DNA from: CAYWRO01 sp964460345 | GTDB taxonomy: Bacteria > Planctomycetota > Phycisphaerae > Phycisphaerales > UBA1924 | DNA length: 13,204 nucleotides | Assembly (NCBI GenBank): GCA_964460345.1 | Contig: CAYWRO010000087.1 | Coordinates: 1-13,204, forward strand | Direction: 5' to 3' | Shown here: positions 1-6,543 of the stretch, in pieces | Layout: each line of letters begins with the position of its first letter | Numbering within the stretch: position 1 is the stretch's first letter | Made by a program: the position numbers and the translations under genes | Notes under the pieces: model-generated | The model's input: only the letters and a program-made list of their open reading frames with translations | Database searches by the model: none | What the model was told of the DNA's origin: nothing

Positions 1-378
1 GTCTACGGCCTCGGGCTGGTCGGCGCAGGGATCTTCGTGCCCGCGGCGGCGCCGGACTTCCCGCCGCGCGTGGAAGGGGCGGGGGCGAGCGGCGGGGAGG
101 GGGGGGCGATGCACTTCGTCTTCGGCGGGATCGGCTTCTTCGCGCTGATCGCGGCGTGCTTCGTCTTCACGCGCCGGTTCGCGGGCCTCGGCGAGCGCGG
201 GTGGGCGGCGTTCTCGGCGGCGACGGGCGTGCTGTTCTTCGCCGGCTTCGCGGGGATCGCCTCCGGCGGCGGCAGCGCAGCGCTGAACATCGCCTTCACC
301 CTGGCGGTGCTGCTGGCGTGGATCTGGCTGTCGGCGGTCTCGGCGAAGCTCCGCAGCGAGGTGCGCACCGCGTTGTAG
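1..378 (+). CDS. DUF998-like integral membrane protein, C-terminal part (5' end outside window)
   Basis: The frame is open from base 1 and ends at TAG 376-378, giving 125 residues of a protein whose N-terminus lies outside the window. A GTG at 37 is only an internal codon. The visible part starts with GLGLVGAGIF, followed by a loop with DFPP, a histidine in GGAMHFVFGG, and hydrophobic stretches at about residues 39-53, 67-83 and 89-109. This order (short helix ending in GIF, proline-containing loop, His at the start of the next helix, charged linker with RRF) is what I know from DUF998 membrane proteins, whose function is unknown. It is followed by the sigma factor on the same strand after a short gap, so the two may be co-transcribed. 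Family assignment is from pattern memory only. Confidence 0.6.
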   Translation, partial: VYGLGLVGAGIFVPAAAPDFPPRVEGAGASGGEGGAMHFVFGGIGFFALIAACFVFTRRFAGLGERGWAAFSAATGVLFFAGFAGIASGGGSAALNIAFTLAVLLAWIWLSAVSAKLRSEVRTAL

Positions 379-453
379 CCGGGCCGCCGCGGTCACCTCG
401 TGAGCGAGCAACGTCTCTCACCGGGCGGGCGGGCCGGGCTACGCTTGGCTTGC

Positions 454-1731
454 ATGCCGGCCACCGAGGTCCATCGCACCATCGACGCCGTCTGGAGAAT
501 TGAATCGCCGCGGTTGGTCGCGGCGCTGACCCGGATCGTGCGCGATGTGGGGGCCGCGGAGGAACTGGCCCACGATGCGCTTGTCGCCGCGCTGGAGACA
601 TGGCCGGAAGCGGGCGTTCCGGATAACCCGGGGGCGTGGCTGATGACCACGGCGAAGCGTCGCGCGATTGATTCCGTGCGGCGCCGGAAGCTCGTCGAGC
701 GCACGCGCGACGAGATCGGGCGCGAACGCGCTTCGGCTGCGCACGATGCGACGCTCGTCGTCGACGAAGCACTCGACGATGAGATCGGCGACGATCTGTT
801 GCGGCTGATCTTCATGACGTGCCACCCGGCGCTGTCCAAGGAGGCCCGCCTCGCCCTGACGCTCCGGCTGCTGGGCGGACTGACGGTGGAGGAAATCGCC
901 CGGGCCTTCCTTACGACGCCCGCGACGATCTCACAGCGGATCGTGCGCGCCAAAAAGACGCTTCGTGACAACGAGGTCGAGTTCGAGGCCCCGCGCGGCA
1001 GGGAACTCACTGGCCGCCTCCCCGCCGTGCTCGAGGTCGTGTATCTCATCTTCAACGAGGGGTACACCGCCACCGCGGGGGACGACTGGATGCGCCCGGG
1101 ATTGTGCGAAGACGCCCTGCGCCTCGGGCGCATCGTGGCGGCGCTCGCGCCGGCCGAGCCGGAAGCGCACGGGCTGGTCGCGCTCATGGAGATCCAGGCG
1201 TCGCGCTCGCGGGCGCGGGTCGGGCCGGCCGGTGAGCCGATCCTGCTCCCGGAGCAGAACCGCGCCCTGTGGGACCACCTGCTGATCCACCGCGGTCTGG
1301 CGGCCCTCGCCCGCGCCGAAAGGCTCGCGCGGTCGCGCGGGGCGAGCAATGGCCCGTACACCCTGCAGGCGGCGATCGCCGCCTGCCACGCGCGGGCGAG
1401 GACCGCCGCCGCGACAGACTGGGTGCGGATCACCAGGCTGTATGCCGAGTTGGCGGCGGTCATGCCGTCCCCGATTGTGGAGTTGAACCGGGCGGTGGCG
1501 ACGGCCATGGCCTTCGGGCCGCAAGCCGGGCTCGCGATGATCGATGCGCTCACATCTGAGCCGGCGTTGCAGGCGTATCACCTGCTGCCGAGCGTCCGCG
1601 GCGATCTGCTCCTGAAGCTGGGGCGGTTCGACGAGGCCCGGGCGGAGTTTCAGCGGGCGGCGAGCCTGACGCGCAACGCGCGCGAACGGGCACTGCTGCT
1701 CGCCCGCGCAGAGGCGGCACGCCAACGCTGA
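454..1731 (+). CDS. ECF42-type RNA polymerase sigma factor with TPR-containing C-terminal extension
   Basis: This is an extracytoplasmic-function sigma factor that would direct RNA polymerase to a small promoter set. With the ATG at 454 the protein has 425 residues. Region sigma-2 spans about residues 15-80 (VWRIESPRLVAALTRIVRDV, AEELAHDALVAALETWP, PDNPGAWLMTTAKRRAID). Region sigma-4 spans about 115-170, with the helix-turn-helix VEEIARAFLTTPATISQRIVRAKK. About 250 residues follow: a DUF6596-like part (EVVYLIFNEGY) and TPR-like helices near 325-420. This long tail is characteristic of group ECF42, which has no anti-sigma factor and is usually linked to DGPF/YCII proteins; none is visible here. 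The ATG at 454 is preferred over the in-frame GTG at 400 because VHRTIDAVWRIESPRL normally lies within about 10 residues of the N-terminus in this group. A long open frame on the opposite strand is a GC-rich shadow. Confidence 0.93.
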   Translation: MPATEVHRTIDAVWRIESPRLVAALTRIVRDVGAAEELAHDALVAALETWPEAGVPDNPGAWLMTTAKRRAIDSVRRRKLVERTRDEIGRERASAAHDATLVVDEALDDEIGDDLLRLIFMTCHPALSKEARLALTLRLLGGLTVEEIARAFLTTPATISQRIVRAKKTLRDNEVEFEAPRGRELTGRLPAVLEVVYLIFNEGYTATAGDDWMRPGLCEDALRLGRIVAALAPAEPEAHGLVALMEIQASRSRARVGPAGEPILLPEQNRALWDHLLIHRGLAALARAERLARSRGASNGPYTLQAAIAACHARARTAAATDWVRITRLYAELAAVMPSPIVELNRAVATAMAFGPQAGLAMIDALTSEPALQAYHLLPSVRGDLLLKLGRFDEARAEFQRAASLTRNARERALLLARAEAARQR

Positions 1732-1831
1732 CGCGGGCGGCAGGCTCCGGCACGTTGGGGCGAACCTTCCCACGGACGCGCGGGCGCGGCGGGGCAAGCA
1801 TGATTGAGGCTTGCACCCGCGACTGCCGCAC

Positions 1832-1840
1832 AAGGAAAGG
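1832..1840 (+). promoter_or_regulatory. Ribosome binding site deciding the SPW protein start
   Basis: The purine-rich AAGGAAAGG lies 7 bases before the ATG at 1848. The in-frame ATGs at 1755 and 1800 have no comparable site, and the residues they would add are not hydrophobic or conserved-looking, so 1848 is taken as the start. Confidence 0.6.
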
Positions 1841-1847
1841 ACGAACC

Positions 1848-2261
1848 ATGCGTTTCATCCCCACCCGCGTACACGGTTACCTCGATTACCTCGTCGGCGC
1901 TCTGCTGATCGTCGCGCCGTGGCTGCTCGGCTTCGCCGCGGGCGGGGCGGAGACGTGGATCCCGGTGATCCTCGGCGTCGGCGTGATCGTCTACAGCCTC
2001 CTGACCGACTACGAGCTCGGCGTCTCGCGCGTGATCCCGATGTCCACGCACCTGTGGCTCGACGCCCTTGGCGGCCTCCTCCTGGCCGTCTCGCCGTGGC
2101 TCTTCGGGTACAACGACCTGGTGTGGGCGCCGCACCTGATCGTCGGCCTGCTGGAGATCGGCCTGTCGCTCTTCACCCACACGGCGCCGGGGCTCACGGG
2201 CGACCGCGCCGACCGGCTCGAGCACGGCCGCGGCGGACCGCGCCCGGTGCACCACCATTGA
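1848..2261 (+). CDS. SPW-repeat integral membrane protein
   Basis: A 137-residue protein with four hydrophobic segments at about residues 13-30, 36-53, 70-88 and 94-112. Two half-repeats each carry the family signature: APWLLGF at 23-29 and SPWLFGY at 82-88. This is the arrangement of the SPW-repeat family (Pfam SPW), small inner-membrane proteins of unknown function that are often found beside stress or envelope genes. The second half-repeat opens with STHLWLDALGG, matching RVHGYLDYLVG in the first, which supports an internal duplication. The C-terminal 25 residues are polar, rich in Arg, Gly and His, and end in three histidines. The gene follows the sigma factor by 116 bases with its own ribosome binding site, and may belong to that sigma factor's unit or regulon. 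Confidence 0.85.
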   Translation: MRFIPTRVHGYLDYLVGALLIVAPWLLGFAAGGAETWIPVILGVGVIVYSLLTDYELGVSRVIPMSTHLWLDALGGLLLAVSPWLFGYNDLVWAPHLIVGLLEIGLSLFTHTAPGLTGDRADRLEHGRGGPRPVHHH

Positions 2262-2311
2262 GCGCCCAACGCCGCACTGCAGCGCGGCCGAACTTGCGAA
2301 GGCAAATGGCG

Positions 2312-2345
2312 CGGCCGGAGAGGCGCACGGCGTCTCTCCCGGCCG
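2312..2345. terminator. Candidate bidirectional terminator hairpin between convergent genes
   Basis: CGGCCGGAGAG at 2312-2322 can pair with CTCTCCCGGCCG at 2334-2345, leaving one bulged base and a loop of about 11. It lies in the 91-base gap between the stops of the SPW and DUF1428 genes, which face each other. No clear T-run follows on either strand, so an intrinsic terminator is only suggested. An alternative pairing of GCACGG with CCGTGC overlaps it. Confidence 0.4.
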
Positions 2346-2352
2346 TGCGTCC

Positions 2353-2715
2353 TTACAGGTCGACGAGCGCCTCGAAGCCGCCGTACGACATGCGGCTCAC
2401 GTCGAAGGGGGGCGTCTTGCCCTCCATCGACTTGGTGATCCGCTCATCGGCCATGACCTTCTTGTTGACGCGATCGCGGTGCGCCTTTGACTTGAAGACG
2501 ATGAAGGAAAAGACGACGACTTCGCCGCGCTTGGTTTCGGCCAGCTTCGGAAAAGGGAGGCCGAACTTCGGGTTGACATCGTCGCCGACGCTCTCGATGA
2601 ACTGCAACGCGCCGTGCTCGATCCAGACCTTGCCCGCCGCGCGGGCCATGCGGCGGTAGGCGTCGAGGTTCTTCTTGGGGACAGGCAGGAGGAAACCGTC
2701 GATGTAGCGGGGCAT
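2353..2715 (-). CDS. DUF1428 family protein
   Basis: A 120-residue soluble protein beginning MPRYIDGFLLPVPKKNLDAYRR, with ARAAGKVWIEHGAL and VGDDVNPKFG in the middle and VVVFSFIVFKSKAHRDRVNKK towards the end. These are hallmarks of DUF1428, a small alpha/beta family with a dimeric alpha-beta barrel (ferredoxin-like) fold related to antibiotic-biosynthesis monooxygenase and YCII-like proteins. No enzymatic activity is established for the family. Length is typical. The start is supported by AAGGAG (complement of 2721-2726) five bases upstream of the ATG. It is the last gene of the - strand cluster, 65 bases downstream of DoxX. Confidence 0.88.
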   Translation of the reverse strand: MPRYIDGFLLPVPKKNLDAYRRMARAAGKVWIEHGALQFIESVGDDVNPKFGLPFPKLAETKRGEVVVFSFIVFKSKAHRDRVNKKVMADERITKSMEGKTPPFDVSRMSYGGFEALVDL

Positions 2716-2780
2716 GAACGCTCCTTAAAAGTGCACGCGGCACGGGGGAGAAAGGACGCTTGACAATCGCGGACGCGGGC

Positions 2781-3230
2781 TCAGGCGGCCTTCGACGCCG
2801 AGCGCCGCGCCTTGAGCTTCGGCAGCAGCACGGCGTCGAGAGAGAAGCGCCCAGGGCCGGTGAACACCAGCGTCAGAAACGCGATCATGTAGAGGAGGGC
2901 CGGCTCCTTGCTCGCGCCCCCGCCCATGGTCCACGGATCGTTCTGGTGCACGATGAACGCCGCGACGATCATCGTGACGACGACCGGGATCGCCGCGAAG
3001 CGCGTCGCCAGGCCGACGGCGACCAGCAGCGAGCAGACGAACTCCGCCCCCGCCGCGAGCACGAGGCTGACGCCGTTGCTCATGCCGAGCTGGCCGGGAA
3101 AGTCGGCGAACTTGCCGTCGAGGATCATCTGCACCTTCCCCCAGCCGTGCGTCGCCAGGTAGACGCCGAAGCCGAGGCGCAGGATGAGCAGCCCCGTCGA
3201 GGTGGTCAGGTCGTGGAATCTCGCGTTCAT
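2781..3230 (-). CDS. DoxX family membrane protein
   Basis: A 149-residue membrane protein with four hydrophobic segments at about residues 11-30, 51-72, 75-94 and 110-128. Characteristic DoxX positions are visible: LRLGFGVYLATHGWGKV at the first helix, GAEFVCSLLVAVGLATRFAAIP in the middle, and ALLYMIAFLTLVFTGPGRFSLDA near the end. DoxX-like proteins are small inner-membrane proteins often linked to thiol or oxidative stress; the exact role here cannot be read from the sequence. A basic tail (KLKARRSASKAA) follows the last helix. An AGGA lies just upstream of the ATG at 3230. The gene is separated from the upstream VOC gene by the 1-kb repeat block, so it may be transcribed independently or depend on read-through of the repeats. 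Confidence 0.9.
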   Translation of the reverse strand: MNARFHDLTTSTGLLILRLGFGVYLATHGWGKVQMILDGKFADFPGQLGMSNGVSLVLAAGAEFVCSLLVAVGLATRFAAIPVVVTMIVAAFIVHQNDPWTMGGGASKEPALLYMIAFLTLVFTGPGRFSLDAVLLPKLKARRSASKAA

Positions 3231-3344
3231 GGATGGTTTCCTGGAGAGGTGGAGGTGGACAGGTGCGCCCCGCAGACTCTATCCGATGCCCCATGGGAAC
3301 GCCGGGTTCCAGCGGAGGCGGACGTTCCTGCACGCTTGAGTGCT

Positions 3345-3806
3345 CCGCTTGGTCTAAAGGCCCTCCCGCTTCGTCTGAAAAACGCGCCGCTTCGTCTGGA
3401 GAATCCCCCGCTTCGTTTAGAGAACCCCCGGCTTCTTCAAATCGACGCTTCCCTTCCACAAATGAACGCCCCCCTTCTAGAAAGGAACTGCCCCCTTCTA
3501 GAAAAGAACTGCCCCCTTCTAGAAAAGAACTGCCCCCTTCTAGAAGCGGACGCTCCATTTCTCGAAGGGAAGTCCCCGCTTCGCGAAATGGACCCTCCCC
3601 TTCGCGAAGTCCCCGGTCCTCTTCTAGAAGTGGACGGTTCCCTTCTAGAAGTGGACGGTTCCCTTCTAGAAGTGGACGGTTCTCTTCTAGAAATGGACGC
3701 TTCTCTTCTAGAAATGGACGGTTCCCTTCTAGAAATGAACGCTTCCCTTCTAGAAATGAACGCTTCCCTTCTAGAAGCGGACGTTTCCCTTCTAGAAATG
3801 AACGCC
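3345..3806. repeat. Tandem array of 22 units of a 21-bp repeat with a TTCTAGAA palindrome
   Basis: Units start at 3345 and then every 21 bases without a single insertion or deletion to 3806. The core at unit positions 5-12 is TTCTAGAA in 13 units (starting 3471, 3492, 3513, 3534 and the nine from 3618 to 3786). It is TTCGCGAA, also a perfect palindrome, in the units at 3576 and 3597, and TTCTCGAA at 3555. The six units before 3471 are diverged but keep the period and a CTTC start. The second half of the unit varies between types such as GTGGACGG and ATGAACGC, with neighbouring units sharing the same type. Because 21 is a multiple of three, all frames remain open and give meaningless seven-residue repeats on both strands. 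The array sits between the VOC and DoxX genes. Confidence 0.95.
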
Positions 3807-4024
3807 CCACTACCCGTCACAGAGCGCACAGACCGACCCGGGGGAGCTTCCAAAGCCGTGGCAAGGAGTCTCACGCAGAGGCGCAGAGAGCGCAGGGACA
3901 GAGAAGAAGATGGGCGGCCAGGCAACGCGCACGGGCCTTCTTCCAGCATCCATCCTCCAAAACCCATCCCCCTCTCCCTCTCTGCGCTCTCTGCGCCTCT
4001 GCGTGAAAATTCTTCTCCTTCGAA
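3807..4024. repeat. Palindromic intergenic element, copy 1
   Basis: This element begins immediately after the last unit of the 21-bp array. It opens with CCCGTCACAGAGCGCACAG (3813-3831) and carries two 25-bp arms, 3871-3895 and 3982-4006, that are exact reverse complements of each other. The arms are built from the motif CTCTGCGCCTCTGCGTGA. The 86 bases between them contain GGCCAGGCAACGCGCACGGGCC and CATCCATCCTCCAAAA. A second copy follows at about 4059-4276. Such arm sequences are, to my knowledge, common in intergenic DNA of some GC-rich bacteria, where they yield spurious peptides such as HAEAQRAQR and LCALCASA. No protein is coded within. Confidence 0.88.
3871..4006. repeat. 25-bp perfect inverted repeat of copy 1
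   Basis: The left arm 3871-3895 and right arm 3982-4006 match over all 25 positions as reverse complements, with an 86-base spacer. On either strand a transcript could fold into a long stem. Confidence 0.92.
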
Positions 4025-4037
4025 GCGCGCGCAGCAC

Positions 4038-4058
4038 TCTCTTCGCGAAAGGAACGCC
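4038..4058. repeat. Isolated 21-bp array unit between the two palindromic elements
   Basis: This 21-base stretch has TTCGCGAA at unit positions 5-12 and matches the last array unit (3786-3806) at 17 of 21 positions. It lies exactly 33 x 21 bases from the first unit of the array, so it is in phase. It precedes copy 2 of the palindromic element in the same way that unit 3786 precedes copy 1. Confidence 0.75.
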
Positions 4059-4276
4059 GCACCACCCGTCACAGAGCGCACAGGCCGACCTGCGGGATCG
4101 GCCGAAGCTGGAGTAAAGAGTCTCACGCAGAGGCGCAGAGATCGCAGAGGCAGAGAAGAAGATGGGGGGCCAGGCAACGCGCACGGGCCTCCCTCCAACA
4201 TCCATCCTCCAAAAACCATCCCCCTCCCCCCTCTCTGCGCTCTCTGCGCCTCTGCGTGAAATTTCTTCTCCCTCGA
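4059..4276. repeat. Palindromic intergenic element, copy 2
   Basis: This copy aligns with copy 1 at an offset of 252 bases (253 after one indel). It opens with CACCCGTCACAGAGCGCACAG in the same place, has arms at 4123-4147 and 4235-4259 that pair with one mismatch, and shares the GGCCAGGCAACGCGCACGGGCC and CATCCATCC blocks. Similarity to copy 1 fades near 4276. The right arm ends about 30 bases downstream of the stop codon of the VOC gene on the opposite strand, so in the VOC transcript the long stem would form just after the coding region. Confidence 0.87.
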
Positions 4277-4290
4277 GCCACGCGAGGCCC

Positions 4291-4803
4291 TCACCCCGCG
4301 AACGCCCGCTCCAGCGCCGCCAGATCAAACTTCTTCATCGACATCATCGCCGCCATGGCCCGCTCCGCCTTGGCCCGGTCGGGGTCGACGTGCATCTCCA
4401 GCAGCCGCTCGGGATACACCTGCCACGAGACGCCGAACTTGTCCTTCAGCCAGCCGCATTGCTGCGCCTTGGGATCGCCCCCTTCGCCGAGGCGCTGCCA
4501 GTAGTGGTCGATCTCTTCCTGCGTCTGGCAGGCGACCTGCAGGGAGATCGCCTCGTTGAACTTGAAGTTCGGCCCGCCATTCAAGGCCATGAAGAGCTGG
4601 CCGTCGAGTTCGAAGTTGACCGCCAGCACGCTCCCCGGCTCGCGCTTGTGGTGCTCGCGGCCCGCCTCGGTGTAGCGGACGATGCGCGTGATCTTCGAGT
4701 TCGGAAAAATCCCGCAGTAGAAGTTCGCCGCCTCTTCGCCGTTGCCGTCAAACCACAGGCAGGGGCTGATGCGGTTGGAGGTGATCGTCTGCGAGTTTGC
4801 CAT
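4291..4803 (-). CDS. VOC family protein, PhnB / 3-demethylubiquinone-9 3-methyltransferase-like
   Basis: A 170-residue protein with the fold signature of the PhnB-like branch of the vicinal oxygen chelate superfamily. Visible features are ISPCLWFDGNGEEAANFYCGIFPNSKI near the N-terminus, GSVLAVNFELDGQLFMALNGGP at 57-78, EIDHYWQRLGEGGDPKAQQCGWLKDKFGVSWQ at 97-128, and the typical tail KAERAMAAMMSMKKFDLAALERAFAG. Members of this branch are often annotated as methyltransferases, but no SAM-binding motif is present and the real function is unknown; binding or detoxification of small molecules is a common guess. The start is supported by CAGGAG eight bases upstream of the ATG. The gene is 117 bases downstream of DUF899, and its 3' end abuts the repeat block. 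Confidence 0.9.
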   Translation of the reverse strand: MANSQTITSNRISPCLWFDGNGEEAANFYCGIFPNSKITRIVRYTEAGREHHKREPGSVLAVNFELDGQLFMALNGGPNFKFNEAISLQVACQTQEEIDHYWQRLGEGGDPKAQQCGWLKDKFGVSWQVYPERLLEMHVDPDRAKAERAMAAMMSMKKFDLAALERAFAG

Positions 4804-4850
4804 GGGATTGCTCCTGTGCTGGGCGCCCTGTTCGTGCGCTTTATTTTCAA

Positions 4851-4880
4851 TAGGTCCTGTGGGTCCCCTATGTCCTATGG
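4851..4880. repeat. Short degenerate 10-bp GGTCCTAT-type tandem repeat
   Basis: Three consecutive 10-base blocks, TAGGTCCTGT, GGGTCCCCTA and TGTCCTATGG, are variants of one motif. They lie in the 117-base gap between the DUF899 and VOC genes, in a locally AT-richer stretch. They resemble the GGTCCTATAGG repeats I know from intergenic DNA of several bacterial phyla, here apparently decayed. Confidence 0.5.
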
Positions 4881-4920
4881 AGGAACCGCCGAGAGCACAG
4901 CGGAATCCATCGTATTTCCT

Positions 4921-5712
4921 TCAGCGGTTGTCGTATTCATCGTGCCGCCGCCACCAGATCCCCCCGTTCTCGTTGCGGCCGAGCGGGGCCCGGTCGAGCC
5001 ACTGGAACATGCTCCACAGGTTGTCCAGGCCGCGGGAATAGGCCGAATACGTGTGGTGGACCAAGCCGTCCTGCAGCGCGAAGGCGCTCAATCCCGGCAG
5101 CTCGCGCGTGAAGGTGTCCGCATCGGTGCCGGCCATCTCGGCGAAGAGGGCGGCCCCGCTGGTCGGCTTGCCTGGCGAGCGCTCCGCGGCCGGCTGCGGG
5201 GGCAGCGGACGGTAGTTGTACTCGACGCCCCCGGCGCGCTGCTGCTGCTCGGTGAGCGCCGCGCCGAAGTCGAAGTTGAAGTCGCTGCCGAAGGAGGAGG
5301 CCCACGGGAAGGTCCACCCCATCCGCTGCTTGTACGTCTGCAGCTTCGCCAGCGGGGCGCGCGAGACCGCCCAGAGCATGACGTCGTGGTTGGCCAGGTG
5401 CGTCGCGATCCCGTTGAAGCCGTCGGCGATCGCCGAGCAGCTCGGGCACCCCGCCTTGTAATCCGGCCCGAACATGAAGTGATAGACGAGCAACTGCGAG
5501 CGCCCGCGAAAAAGATCCGCCAGCGAGGCCGGCCCTTCGTCGGTCTCAAAGCTGTAGGCCTTGTCGAGGCGCACCCACGGCAGCGCCTGCCGCCGCTGGG
5601 CCAGTGCATCGCTCTGTCGCGTGAGTTCCTTCTCCGCCTCGAGCAGGTCGAGACGGGCCTTGAGCCATTCTTCGCGCGAGGCGGTCGGGTGCGATAGATC
5701 CTGCATCGTCAT
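4921..5712 (-). CDS. DUF899 family thioredoxin-like protein
   Basis: A 263-residue protein matching DUF899 from end to end: HPTASREEWLKARLDLLEAEKEL at the N-terminus, RRQALPWVRLDKAYSF at 40-55, SLADLFRGRSQLLVYHFMFGPD at 63-84, the CPSC motif at 89-92, VSRAPLAKLQTYKQRMGWTFPWASSFGSDFNFDFG in the middle, and a C-terminal YSRGLDNLWSMFQWLDRAPLGR. The family is a thioredoxin-fold group; the CxxC here could be redox-active, but no substrate is known. Length is typical. GAGGGA lies about 10 bases upstream of the first ATG (5712); the ATG two codons later is a possible alternative. It follows the RibD_C gene by 36 bases, so co-transcription is likely. Confidence 0.93.
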   Translation of the reverse strand: MTMQDLSHPTASREEWLKARLDLLEAEKELTRQSDALAQRRQALPWVRLDKAYSFETDEGPASLADLFRGRSQLLVYHFMFGPDYKAGCPSCSAIADGFNGIATHLANHDVMLWAVSRAPLAKLQTYKQRMGWTFPWASSFGSDFNFDFGAALTEQQQRAGGVEYNYRPLPPQPAAERSPGKPTSGAALFAEMAGTDADTFTRELPGLSAFALQDGLVHHTYSAYSRGLDNLWSMFQWLDRAPLGRNENGGIWWRRHDEYDNR

Positions 5713-5748
5713 GGTGGTTGTGTCCCTCTGTAAACTGTTCCAGGTGGA

Positions 5749-6462
5749 TCAGCCGCGGGCTTCAGCGGCCAGCTTCCTGCGTCGCGTCAGTTCGGCTTCG
5801 GACGGATCCAAAGATGGAGGCGGCCGGCCCGGGAGAGGGCCGGCCAGGCGGTAGGTGTTCAGGAGGATCCCCCTCGGCGTGCGCTGCGACTCGGTCAGCG
5901 TCAGGCAGCGCGGCACGCCTTCGCGAAAGAGCCGCTTCCCCTTGCCGAGGATCAGCGGGTACACCCAGAGGCGAAACTCGTCAACCAGGTCCGCGGCGAC
6001 AAGCGTCGCAAGCAACTCGCCGCTGCCCCAGATGTGCAGGTCGGGTCCGTCGGTTTCCTTCAGCCGCCGGACGTCGGCAGCGGCGTCCCGCTTTCCCCCT
6101 CCCCTCGCCGCGCCACTCTCCCCGCCGCGCTCCGGACCGCCGATCGCCTGCGTGTTCACCCAGTCGAACCTGTCGAGGCTGTTCGTCACGACGTACTTCG
6201 TCGCCTTGTTGAAGGCCCTTTTGATGACACTGTCATCGGCATGGGGCCAGTACGCCGCGAAGATCTCGTACGTGCGCCGGCCGAGGAGCAGGTCGAAGTC
6301 GCTTGAGATGAGCTCCATCAGCGCCCCGTGCAGCGCTTCATCCCCGAAGGGCCGGATCCACCCGCCGTGCGTGAAGCCGCCGGCGGGATCCTCCTGCGGG
6401 CCGCCGGGCGACTGCATGACACCGTCGAGCGAGAGGTGCGTGATGGCGATGAGCTTTCTCAT
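5749..6462 (-). CDS. RibD C-terminal / dihydrofolate reductase-like protein
   Basis: A 237-residue protein of the RibD_C-type dihydrofolate reductase superfamily, predicted to bind NADPH and reduce an unknown small molecule. It opens with MRKLIAITHLSLDGVMQSPGG, has DLLLGRRTYEIFAAYWPH at 57-74, KYVVTNSLDRFDW at 89-101, LHIWGSGELLATLVAADLVDEFRLWVYPLILGKGKRLF at 142-179, and a proline- and charge-rich tail of about 30 residues. The segment at about 108-127 (GGPERGGESGAARGGGKRDA) is an extra glycine- and arginine-rich loop where related proteins run directly into the next helix. GAGGT precedes the ATG at 6462. It is not folA: such proteins form common clusters with ArsR, SRPBCC and DinB genes and have no assigned pathway. 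Confidence 0.9.
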   Translation of the reverse strand: MRKLIAITHLSLDGVMQSPGGPQEDPAGGFTHGGWIRPFGDEALHGALMELISSDFDLLLGRRTYEIFAAYWPHADDSVIKRAFNKATKYVVTNSLDRFDWVNTQAIGGPERGGESGAARGGGKRDAAADVRRLKETDGPDLHIWGSGELLATLVAADLVDEFRLWVYPLILGKGKRLFREGVPRCLTLTESQRTPRGILLNTYRLAGPLPGRPPPSLDPSEAELTRRRKLAAEARG

Positions 6463-6543
6463 TCTCGTACCTCGGCGCTTGCGGCAATGGACTTCCGCGC
6501 TCGCGGCGGAGGCGTTCTCGCTCGACGACTCGGGCTCGTCGGA

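Noticed and set aside
400..453. GTG start at 400 for the sigma factor
   Set aside because: It would add 18 residues without conserved character; ECF42 homology begins near the ATG at 454.
393..1553. 386-residue - strand frame opposite the sigma factor
   Set aside because: Composition is Arg/Ser/Ala-rich with no recognisable motif, as expected for a shadow of a GC-rich gene; the + strand sigma factor is clear.
2760..2765. TTGACA as a -35 promoter box
   Set aside because: It points on the + strand into the antisense of DoxX, and no -10 box or + strand gene follows.
3345..3806. CRISPR array
   Set aside because: The period is 21 bp throughout, with no alternation of constant repeats and unique 30-40 bp spacers, and no cas gene is visible.
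2725..3810. Long protein of FLEGKRS-like seven-residue repeats on the - strand
   Set aside because: It arises because the 21-bp repeat keeps every frame open; both strands give similar nonsense repeats, and downstream this frame runs through the DoxX gene out of frame.
2760..4259. 499-residue and 257-residue + strand frames through the repeats
   Set aside because: They are antisense to DoxX and consist of repeat-derived heptads plus translated palindromic arms (for example LCALCASA); no ribosome binding site or family resemblance.
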